A stretch of 9,387 nucleotides of DNA, taken from the NCBI GenBank assembly GCA_963621575.1, contig CAVFEH010000032.1:1-9387 (forward strand), read 5' to 3'. The notes beneath the pieces are model-generated. The model made no database searches and had not been told where the DNA came from. It saw nothing but the letters and a program-made list of their open reading frames with translations. This document shows, piece after piece, positions 1 through 5,667 of the stretch (the stretch's first letter is position 1; each line of letters opens with the position of its first letter). Origin of the DNA: UBA1724 sp963621575 (lineage in GTDB: Bacteria; Verrucomicrobiota; Lentisphaeria; Oligosphaerales; Oligosphaeraceae). A program made the position numbers and the translations under genes.

Positions 1-1
1 C

Positions 2-346
2 ACGGTCCCAGTCTTCCCGTCTTATCTATGCGCGCCCGTACGCCCGGGTATGCGCTCGGTCTCTGTCCCCTGTCCTTTGTCTATGCGCGCCCGCCCGCGC
101 AGGTGTGGGCACGGTCCCAGTCTTCCCGTCTTATCTATGCGCGCCCGTACGCCCGGGTATGCGCCCGGTCTCTGTCCCCTGCCCTTTGTCTATGTGTGTG
201 CGCCCGCGCGGGTGTGGGCGCGGTTTCAGTCTCCCCTCCTTGTCTATGCGCGCTCGTACGCGCGGGTGTGGGCGCGATCCCAGTCTCCCCCCTTGTCTAT
301 GCGCGCTCGTACGCGCGGGTATGCGCACGGGCCCAGTCCCCCGCCC
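2..346. repeat. Tandem repeat field, 53-55 bp units with a 109-bp super-period
   Basis: Related units begin at about 2, 56, 111, 165, 220, 274 and 327 (the last is partial). Each has a cggtccCAGTCT- or cggtctCTGTCC-like start, a pyrimidine stretch, a conserved TCTATGCGCGC core and a GC-rich end. The first four units alternate between two types, one ending GGGTATGCGC and the other GGTGTGGGC, so the closest matches lie 109 bp apart (for example 2 and 111, 56 and 165). The core often contains CGTACG flanked by GC-alternating sequence and can form short hairpins. Because 109 is not a multiple of three, no reading frame keeps the repeat in phase, so the open frames here are unlikely to be genes. 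The field is cut by the left window edge. Function is unknown. Confidence 0.85.
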
Positions 347-444
347 TTACCGCTCCCCAGAGCGTAGCCCCCCGCCCAGACTCTGCCTGTCCGCTTCTGG
401 TAAAGTCATGAAGATTGTAATTCTTGTGGATTTCCTCCAGAAGG

Positions 445-750
445 GGGAGTCGCAAGCCAGGGGGAAGAAGAAGGGAGCCGCAAGTCCGTGGGGAAGACAG
501 GATGGGAGTCGCAAGTTCGTGGGGAGGACGATAGAAGGGGAGCTGCAAGTCCGTGGGGGGGGGGAGGAAGACAAAGGGGGAAGCTGCCAGTCAGGAGGGG
601 GAGGAAGACAGTATGGGACTCGTAAGCCGCGGGGAAGGCAGAAAGGGAGCAGCAAGTCCGTGGGGAAGACCGGAAAGGAGCCGCAAGCCAGGGGGGGGGG
701 AAGATCGGAAAGGTACCGCAGGTTAAAGGGTGGAGGAAGACAGGGAAGGG
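445..750. repeat. Degenerate purine-rich, G-run repeat field
   Basis: About nine imperfect units begin near 445, 473, 504, 538, 579, 615, 645, 676 and 711, spaced 28-41 bp apart. Their consensus is roughly GGGAGYCGCAAGTCCGTGGGG followed by AAGACAGGAAA. The plus strand is almost entirely purine between short CGCAAG islands and carries several runs of 4-10 G, as at 555-564 and 691-700. This composition could form G-quadruplex or triplex structures. Variable unit length and indels argue against a coding repeat. The stretch 350-444 before it and 751-920 after it show no gene; a weak AATCCCC/GGGGATT hairpin lies at 763-785. Confidence 0.75.
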
Positions 751-923
751 TGCGATCTCTGGAATCCCCTTGTCCGGGGGGGATTGCCACCCTCCCCTTC
801 TTGTCCTGCGTGCCTTGGGGCTGATCTATGGCGTGCGTCCGTCTTTGCTTCCGTCGGAGAGCACGTGGAATCGTTGTTTTCGTCTGGCCGTCTTTTGGAA
901 AGGCACGGAGGCATGGAAACGGC

Positions 924-956
924 AAGGGCCCTCCGGCGGGATGCAGGAGGGCCCTT
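924..956 (-). terminator. Hairpin terminator of the carbamoyltransferase operon
   Basis: AAGGGCCCTCC (924-934) and GGAGGGCCCTT (946-956) form a perfect 11-bp stem with an 11-nt loop, 41 bp beyond the aspartate carbamoyltransferase stop codon. The T tract on the minus strand is weak (TTGCCGTTTCC). The position and stem strength still suit a terminator, which may also work on transcripts entering from the repeat side. Confidence 0.65.
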
Positions 957-997
957 TGTGGGAGGAGGTCGTCCAAGCCGCCTTGCGGCTTGGGAAG

Positions 998-2092
998 CTA
1001 CCGGTTGTTCAGCATGTAGTATTGGGTGATTTCCTGGTCGCGGCAGAAGATGGTCGCAATGAGTGCGGCGCGGATCCACATGCCGTTTCGTTCCTGGCGC
1101 CAGTAGACTGCGCGGGAGTCTTCGTCGCAGTCCGTGGAGATTTCCAGGCGCCGGGGGAGGGGGTGCATGATGACGCCCTTGGGTGAGAGCTTCTGCAGGT
1201 CTTCGCCGGTGAAGTAGTAGTCTTCCTGTTTGTAGCCCTTGGAGCTCTCGCCGGGTTTGTTGTCCCACTCGTCCTGGAGGCGGGTCATGTAAACGGCGTT
1301 TGCGTTCTTGATCTGCCCCTTGAAGTCGTTGGTGACCTCGTATTCCACGCCGGCGGCCTTGAGCTGCTCCAGGATGTCCTCCCCGATCTGGAGGGCGTCG
1401 GGGGCGGCGAAGATCTGCTTTACGTTTCGATACTGGAGGAGGAGGCCGGAGAGGGAGCGGACGGTGCGCCCGCGTGCCAGGTCTCCGCAGAAGAGGACGG
1501 TCTTTCCGTCGATTCCGCCCTGTTTTTCGAAGGAGCGCTGGAGGGTGTAGATGTCCAGGAGCGCCTGGGTGGGATGCTGGTCCTTCCCGCTGCCGGCGTT
1601 GATGATGGGGACGGGGCGTTCGGTGCGGGAGAGCATCCAGGCCATCTTTTCCGCGAATCCCTGCGCGGGGGTGCGCATGATGATGAGGTCGAAGAAGCTG
1701 CTGAAGGTGCGGATGGTGTCCTCCTTGGTCTCGCCCTTGATTTCGGAGGAGATGGAGGGGTCGCGGACTTCGGCGGGGCTGAATCCCAGGACCTGGCATG
1801 CGGAGAAGAAGGAGAGGAAGGTGCGGGTGCTGGGCTGGGTGAAGTAGAGCATCGCCCGCTTGTTGCGCATGAGGCCGGAGAGGAAGTCCCCGCCCACCTT
1901 GTTCTTGGCGATGCGGCGGATCCGGGTGGCCAGGTCGCAGAGGTTGTCCAGGGCCTCCCGGTCGAACTGCTGCGCGATGACGCAGTGGTAGGGCCGTCCG
2001 CTGGACTGCTTGAAGTAGGGCGCCCGCTGGGACAGGGGGAGCTTTTCGAAAGCCTCCCACTGGAGTTCTTCCATCATTCGTCGCTGTGTCAT
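998..2092 (-). CDS. pyrB: Aspartate carbamoyltransferase catalytic chain
   Basis: Predicted cytosolic enzyme that condenses carbamoyl phosphate with L-aspartate to N-carbamoyl-aspartate, the committed step of pyrimidine synthesis. The 364-aa product shows the family landmarks in order: carbamoyl-phosphate loop STRT (88-91), K119 in the KGET loop, R140 (IIMR), HPTQ (173-176), R209 in GRT, MTR (269-271) and HPLPR (310-314). All correspond to active-site residues of the E. coli catalytic chain, so activity is likely. It is about 50 aa longer than E. coli PyrB. Much of the excess is an N-terminal leader of about 40 aa and an insert near 275-300. The start is supported by GAGGAGG 10 nt upstream. 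It lies 70 bp downstream of the ornithine carbamoyltransferase gene on the same strand. No regulatory chain (pyrI) is in the window. An atypical carbamoyltransferase with another acceptor is the alternative, but the aspartate-binding residues favour ATCase. Confidence 0.93.
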   Translation of the reverse strand: MTQRRMMEELQWEAFEKLPLSQRAPYFKQSSGRPYHCVIAQQFDREALDNLCDLATRIRRIAKNKVGGDFLSGLMRNKRAMLYFTQPSTRTFLSFFSACQVLGFSPAEVRDPSISSEIKGETKEDTIRTFSSFFDLIIMRTPAQGFAEKMAWMLSRTERPVPIINAGSGKDQHPTQALLDIYTLQRSFEKQGGIDGKTVLFCGDLARGRTVRSLSGLLLQYRNVKQIFAAPDALQIGEDILEQLKAAGVEYEVTNDFKGQIKNANAVYMTRLQDEWDNKPGESSKGYKQEDYYFTGEDLQKLSPKGVIMHPLPRRLEISTDCDEDSRAVYWRQERNGMWIRAALIATIFCRDQEITQYYMLNNR

Positions 2093-2102
2093 TCTCCGAG
2101 TG

Positions 2103-2109
2103 CCTCCTC
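2103..2109 (-). promoter_or_regulatory. Ribosome binding site deciding the pyrB start
   Basis: GAGGAGG on the minus strand sits 10 nt before the ATG at 2092. It supports this start over the two methionines five and six codons further in. Confidence 0.7.
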
Positions 2110-2162
2110 GCTACGCTGCTGGTGACTGGGGTGGAAAGGGAACCAAGGACGCGGGGCGCCGG

Positions 2163-3170
2163 CTACTGCGCGTCGGACAGGGAGGCCACGATCATGGCCT
2201 TGATGGTGTGCAGGCGGTTTTCCGCTTCGTCGAAGACCTTGGAGAAGGGCGATTCGAAGACGTCGTCCGTCACTTCCATGGCGCCGCACTCCTTGGAGAC
2301 CTCCGTGTTTCTGTCGTGGAAGGCGGGCAGGCAGTGCAGGAAGAGGATTTTGCCGCTTTCCAGGTTGCCGGTGTTCTTCACCATGTCCATGTTGATCTGG
2401 AAGGGCCGCAGCAGCGCCAGTCGCTGCTGGAAGAGCGCCTCTTCGCCCATGGAGACCCATACATCGGTGTAGAGGATGTTGGCTCCCGCCACGCCTTTGA
2501 CGGGATCGTGGGAGACCTCCACCGTGCTGCCGTTGCGCGCGGCGCACTCCCGCGCCATGGCCAGGACCTCGGCGCTGGGGGCGAGCTCGGGGGGGCACAC
2601 GTCCACGAAGTCCATGCCCACCTTGGCGCATCCTACCATCAGGGAGCTTGCCACATTGTTGCGGCCGTCGCCCACGAAGGCCAGTTTCAGGCCCTTCAGG
2701 TGCCCGAAGTGCTCCGTGATGGTCAGGAAGTCCGCCAGCACCTGGGAGGGATGCCACTCGTCGGTCAGGCCATTCCATACGGGAATGCCGCTGTAGCGTG
2801 AGAGGTCCTCCACCACCTGCTGGGAGTATCCACGGAACATGATGCCGTCGAACATCCGGCCAAGGACCCGGGCGGAGTCCTTTACGGATTCCTTCTTGCC
2901 GAAGTGCAGGTCGTGGGCATTCAGATATTCGGTGTAGCCGCCTTCGTCGTGGACGCCGCAGACGGTGGCGCAGTGGGTCCGCGTGGAGCTCTTCTGGAAG
3001 ATCAACGCCACGTTTTTTCGGTATAGCAGGGCGTCTTTCAGGTTTGCGCCGCTCTTCTTGCGGGTCTTCAGCTCCGCAGCCAGGGAGACCAGGCCCAGCA
3101 ACTGCTCGTCGGTGAGGTCCAGAAGACGCAGAATGCTCTTCCCGTGAAGACCCAGTTCCTTCAGATCCAT
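2163..3170 (-). CDS. argF: Ornithine carbamoyltransferase
   Basis: Predicted cytosolic enzyme that makes citrulline from ornithine and carbamoyl phosphate. It acts in arginine synthesis or, in the reverse direction, in the arginine deiminase pathway. The 335-aa product matches the usual length (E. coli ArgI is 334 aa). Landmarks are SSTRT (61-65), FRGY with R113, HPSQ (140-143), DVWVSMG (236-242, ornithine loop), HCLP (279-282) and a C-terminal ENRLHTIKAM. The residue after STRT is His, where E. coli has Arg. The frame stays open upstream to 3293, but the extension looks like non-conserved leader; ATG 3170 is preceded by AAAGGA 11 nt away and begins where the family begins. It is first in the operon with pyrB. 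Only anabolic argF versus catabolic arcB is uncertain; no arcA or arcC is visible. Confidence 0.93.
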   Translation of the reverse strand: MDLKELGLHGKSILRLLDLTDEQLLGLVSLAAELKTRKKSGANLKDALLYRKNVALIFQKSSTRTHCATVCGVHDEGGYTEYLNAHDLHFGKKESVKDSARVLGRMFDGIMFRGYSQQVVEDLSRYSGIPVWNGLTDEWHPSQVLADFLTITEHFGHLKGLKLAFVGDGRNNVASSLMVGCAKVGMDFVDVCPPELAPSAEVLAMARECAARNGSTVEVSHDPVKGVAGANILYTDVWVSMGEEALFQQRLALLRPFQINMDMVKNTGNLESGKILFLHCLPAFHDRNTEVSKECGAMEVTDDVFESPFSKVFDEAENRLHTIKAMIVASLSDAQ

Positions 3171-3215
3171 AAGACGTCGATTCCTTTCAAATGCGAAAAA
3201 CGGGGATTCCTGTGC

Positions 3216-3257
3216 AAAAGCCCGCCCGGGGGGCGAAGCTTCTCCGGGAGGTCGGGC
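3216..3257 (-). promoter_or_regulatory. Terminator-like hairpin in the argF leader (possible attenuator)
   Basis: On the minus strand GCCCG, a 4-nt bulge (ACCT), CCCGG, a 14-nt loop and CCGGGCGGGC form a 10-bp bulged stem, followed directly by TTTT. It lies 46 nt before the argF ATG, so it would be in the 5' leader of the operon if transcription starts further upstream. It could be an attenuator, or only a GC-rich leader stem; the U tract is short. The promoter was not identified; TATAGT at 3317-3312 on the minus strand is a possible -10 without a good -35. Confidence 0.35.
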
Positions 3258-3304
3258 GTGTTCCTTAATATATTCCTCAGGCTCTACAGGCACGGATTCC
3301 CGTC

Positions 3305-3865
3305 CTTTTCTACTATACTACAATCGCTCCCGTTGACCTGGGAAGGAAAAGAAAACATTCCGTAGGGCCAGTAGGAGGCGCGGAAAGGATTTGTCTGATA
3401 TTAGTGTAGTATAATAAACTTGTTCGTTAACCTCCCTTTGGGGTGGCTTTTTGGCTTTTTGGGGGTGGCGGGGTATGGTGGCGTTTCCCCGGGAAAGAGG
3501 GAAGGGAAAAGGCAAAAGGGGAAGGTATTTTCTGGGTGACACCCGGGGATTGTTCTATAATCTGGTTATCTATTGTAGCCTAGTGAGTTGCAAATGCTGT
3601 TGCTGGCGGTTTTCCAGGATTTTCAAGGAGTTGTCGGATTTCTTGTTTCTTCTTGTGTCGCAGGCGGTTGAAATGAATTGCGGTTTTGGAAACCTGTGGT
3701 TTTATATCACACTAGACCTAACTATATTTAGGTTATCATTACTTTACTATACTTTATTATACCATGTCATACCCAGGAAAAGCCAGGAATTGCAAGGAGA
3801 CGGGGGGATTTTCAGAGAAGCATGGCGGGGTCGTGTGTGCAGTTGAAATCGCAGTATAGTATGCT
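3305..3865. promoter_or_regulatory. Long divergent intergenic region with recurrent AGTATARTA motifs
   Basis: Between the divergent starts at 3170 and 4133 there is no credible gene. The region is richer in T, G and A/T tracts than its neighbours. TAGTATARTA-type sequences recur at 3311-3320 (minus), 3407-3416 (plus, containing TATAAT), 3745-3754 (minus), 3753-3763 (minus, GGTATAATAAA) and 3853-3861 (plus). Each contains a -10-like TATA(A/G)T, but none has a clear -35 at normal spacing. Small palindromes are also present: TTTCCC-C-GGGAAA (3484-3496), GGGTG-A-CACCC (3534-3544) and ACCTAA-6 nt-TTAGGT (3716-3733). These may be promoters for both operons or protein-binding sites. Confidence 0.4.
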
Positions 3866-4070
3866 CCTGTACACTGCTTCCCTTGTGTTTTGGGGCGTCC
3901 TTTCGTTGGCGGGTTTGGGATTTGTGGACCTGCCGTCTGGGAGGTCCTGGTATTTTGGGGCACACGCCGGGCCCCTGGTTGGATGGTTTTCCGGTTTGGG
4001 GAAGGCGTTTTTTTGGTTTTTGTCCCGTGGTGTGTGGGAGTTGAGTTTTCGGCCGCGTCCCTTTGCCTTT

Positions 4071-4113
4071 CGGATTTCCATGGAATCCGGTGGAACTCAT
4101 GGAGTCCGGGGAA
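4071..4113. promoter_or_regulatory. Two tandem imperfect palindromes before the winged-helix gene (operator / centromere-like site candidate)
   Basis: CATGGAATCCGGTGGAA (4079-4095) is repeated as CATGGAGTCCGGGGAA (4098-4113), a 19-bp step. Each copy also sits in an inverted repeat: CGGATT(T)CC ... GGAATCCG at 4071-4089 and GGA(A)CTC-ATG-GAG-TCC at 4093-4107. The pair ends 8 bp before the GGAGG ribosome site of the downstream gene. A dimeric winged-helix protein encoded next door would be a natural ligand, giving autoregulation as for TubR on tubC. This is inferred from position and symmetry only. Confidence 0.5.
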
Positions 4114-4121
4114 TATTTTGT

Positions 4122-4126
4122 GGAGG
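4122..4126 (+). promoter_or_regulatory. Ribosome binding site for the winged-helix gene
   Basis: GGAGG lies 6 nt before ATG 4133. It fixes this start rather than the longer open frame reaching back to 3890, whose extra residues look like translated intergenic DNA. Confidence 0.75.
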
Positions 4127-4132
4127 TTTTTG

Positions 4133-4474
4133 ATGCCTGGTCAGACAGCGGACTTGTTCATGCAGCAGCTTGGTCGCCTTGGGGAGGAGCATTTCCTGGT
4201 TCTTCTTTGGGCGGCGATGAGCGCTGACAAGCAGAGGAAGTACAACATCACGAACTGTTTCGACGACTTGAAGGCGGGGGGGATCACCCGTACGAAGCAG
4301 ACTGCGGTGGCGGTGGTGGAGGCCATGAAGCTTCTGTGCCTGATTGACGTCAAGGACGAGCGGAACCGGAAAAACATCTACCTGACGAACTTTGGTGGTC
4401 AGGCTCTTGCGAAGTTGGCGGAGAGTGGTCGTTTTCAGTCAAAGAAGTCCCATTTTCTAGAGGAGACTTGCTAG
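4133..4474 (+). CDS. Small winged-helix DNA-binding protein, TubR-like position
   Basis: A 113-aa soluble protein without signal or membrane segment. Helical N-terminal sequence (5-50) leads to a probable recognition helix, TRTKQTAVAVVEAMKLL (52-68). A basic wing follows, with DERNRKN (75-81) and the strand IYLTNFGGQAL (82-92); the LT..G..AL ending is common to MarR/PadR/ArsR-type winged helices. The tail is basic (SKKSH). It is the first gene of the unit, with its stop 1 nt before the tubulin-like GTPase start, so the two are probably translationally coupled. Size and order match TubR of TubZRC partition modules, where TubR binds tubC repeats and links DNA to TubZ filaments. Homology to TubR itself cannot be shown here; a plain transcriptional autoregulator is the alternative. 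The tandem palindromes at 4071-4113 are its likely site. Confidence 0.8.
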   Translation: MPGQTADLFMQQLGRLGEEHFLVLLWAAMSADKQRKYNITNCFDDLKAGGITRTKQTAVAVVEAMKLLCLIDVKDERNRKNIYLTNFGGQALAKLAESGRFQSKKSHFLEETC

Positions 4475-4475
4475 C

Positions 4476-5573
4476 ATGCAGAAAATCATCGGCATTGGTG
4501 GAGCGGGGAGCAAGATAGCTTCCAAATTGAGCCAGGACTGTGTCGTGGTGAATGTCAGTGAAGTCGAGCTTGGGAAGGTCCAGGCCCGTGAGAAGATCCA
4601 GGCGGTTCTGCGTGGCGGCTCTGGCGCCTACCGCGGCTGCCGGATGGATCCGGAGCTGGGCGTGGAGGCTTACGGTTCCGTGAGCCGTGAGTTGGAGAGC
4701 CGGATTCGTGGCGCGCTGGTGATTTCCGCCACGGGAGGCGGCACGGGCAACGGAATTGTGAAGGGTGTGCTGGCGCATCTGGTCTCCCGCCAGGAGCAGA
4801 TACCCGTGGAGGAGAAGACCCTCTTTGCCCTGGTGCTGCCCTACGCCCGCCTGGAGAGCGCCGAATTCGTGGAGAACACCTCCATCTTCCTCAACGACTC
4901 CGTGGCGCCCGCCATCGACAGCGGCAATACCGGCAACATCTTCATGTTCACCAACCGCCTGAAGTTCGAGAACCGCATCCCCGAGGACCACTTCAACCAG
5001 ATGATTGTGGACTCCCTCCAGGACTTCCTCTCCATTCCCAGGAAGAACGCCGATCTGCGGTTGATTGACGGACACGTGGACCAGGAGGACTTCGACCTTT
5101 TCCTCTCCAAGCCCTACTTCAACCATTTCACCTCTTTCACCTACGACCCCATGCAGGAGTTCGGACGCCAGCTCCAGGAGAACAGCAACCAGCTGCTTCT
5201 GCCCGCCGAACAGTCCATCGAGGCCCTCTTCCTGATGGAGATTCCCGCAGGCGGCGACCAGACCACTTTCTACAACTTGGTGGAGTTCTTCAACCGCCAG
5301 GGCGTGAAGCCCATCTACAGCGTGGCGGAGAATCCGGCGTTGACGGCGCCCCGGGTGACGGTGGCGCAGCTTTACAGCCGGAAGCCTGCGGAGCTGGTGC
5401 ACGATTTCAACACCGTGGCCGACGAGCACGCGCAGACCAAGGTGAAGAAGACCATCAGCCAGTACGTCCAGCTGGAGCATCTGGAGGTCAACATGGAGGA
5501 GGAGGCGCGGAAGCTCAGGACCAGCGGCCAGGAGGACATCCTGGCCATGCTGAAGCGCATCCACAAGATCTAG
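4476..5573 (+). CDS. Divergent FtsZ/TubZ-like tubulin-superfamily GTPase
   Basis: Predicted GTP-dependent filament-forming protein, 365 aa, cytosolic. The tubulin/FtsZ nucleotide fold is visible: T1 loop GIGGAGSK (6-13), T3 loop GGSGA ... DPELG (47-62), the signature GGGTGNG (87-93) in T4, and an H7 helix with N174 at the base-contact position. The T7 region HVDQED (200-205) keeps both acidic residues of FtsZ NVDFAD (D202, D205), so GTP hydrolysis at a filament interface is expected. The activation domain follows (LFLMEIPAGG 251-260, PRVTVAQLYSR 292-302). It then ends in a charged helical tail (about 303-365), with no long disordered linker and no clear FtsZ C-terminal peptide. It starts without an N-terminal extension and is not beside dcw genes, so it is probably not the division FtsZ. 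GAGGAG sits about 9 nt before ATG 4476. A TubZ-type, FtsZ-like or new subfamily are all possible. Confidence 0.88.
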   Translation: MQKIIGIGGAGSKIASKLSQDCVVVNVSEVELGKVQAREKIQAVLRGGSGAYRGCRMDPELGVEAYGSVSRELESRIRGALVISATGGGTGNGIVKGVLAHLVSRQEQIPVEEKTLFALVLPYARLESAEFVENTSIFLNDSVAPAIDSGNTGNIFMFTNRLKFENRIPEDHFNQMIVDSLQDFLSIPRKNADLRLIDGHVDQEDFDLFLSKPYFNHFTSFTYDPMQEFGRQLQENSNQLLLPAEQSIEALFLMEIPAGGDQTTFYNLVEFFNRQGVKPIYSVAENPALTAPRVTVAQLYSRKPAELVHDFNTVADEHAQTKVKKTISQYVQLEHLEVNMEEEARKLRTSGQEDILAMLKRIHKI

Positions 5574-5629
5574 TGCAGCCAGCCTTTTTTTGGGCTTTCA
5601 AACGGTTTTTCCGAGGAGCGTCGGGAATA

Positions 5630-5658
5630 CCCCGCCTGGGCGGGGAGGATTTCCTCCC
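5630..5658 (+). promoter_or_regulatory. Two overlapping, mutually exclusive hairpins before the kinase gene
   Basis: CCCCGCC (5630-5636) pairs with GGCGGGG (5639-5645). GGGAGGA (5643-5649) pairs with TCCTCCC (5652-5658). The two stems share bases 5643-5645 and cannot form fully together, and the second hides the only strong Shine-Dalgarno-like sequence before the kinase. The tight loops may favour slightly shorter stems. The overlapping ATG-TGA at 5666-5671 creates a start-stop element across the proposed GTG start. Translational tuning of the kinase is a plausible reading. Confidence 0.4.
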
Positions 5659-5667
5659 GGCGTCGAT

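Noticed and set aside
1..750. CRISPR array
   Set aside because: Units are contiguous and vary throughout; there are no constant repeats separated by unique spacers and no cas genes.
28..824. Several overlapping plus-strand open frames across the two repeat fields
   Set aside because: They translate low-complexity repeats whose unit lengths shift frame, have no recognisable domain and no ribosome site.
723..2060. 445-codon minus-strand open frame overlapping pyrB
   Set aside because: It is an out-of-frame shadow of the clear aspartate carbamoyltransferase gene, rich in Pro, Arg and His as expected for a shifted GC-rich frame.
3171..3293. Longer ornithine carbamoyltransferase start at 3293
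   Set aside because: The extra 41 residues have no counterpart in the family and overlap the leader hairpin; ATG 3170 has a ribosome site and matches family length.
3890..4132. N-terminal extension of the winged-helix protein
   Set aside because: It reads through T/G-rich intergenic DNA and the palindromic repeats, whereas ATG 4133 has GGAGG at ideal spacing.
4350..5564. 404-codon minus-strand open frame opposite the tubulin-like gene
   Set aside because: It mirrors the real gene codon by codon on the other strand and shows no family motif.
4476..5573. The housekeeping division protein FtsZ
   Set aside because: The loops are tubulin/FtsZ-like but divergent, the usual C-terminal linker is absent and the neighbours are not dcw genes.
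5574..5600. Intrinsic terminator between the GTPase and kinase genes
   Set aside because: There is a T run, but the only pairing around it is a 4-bp AGCC/GGCT stem with the T run as loop, so it is not convincing.
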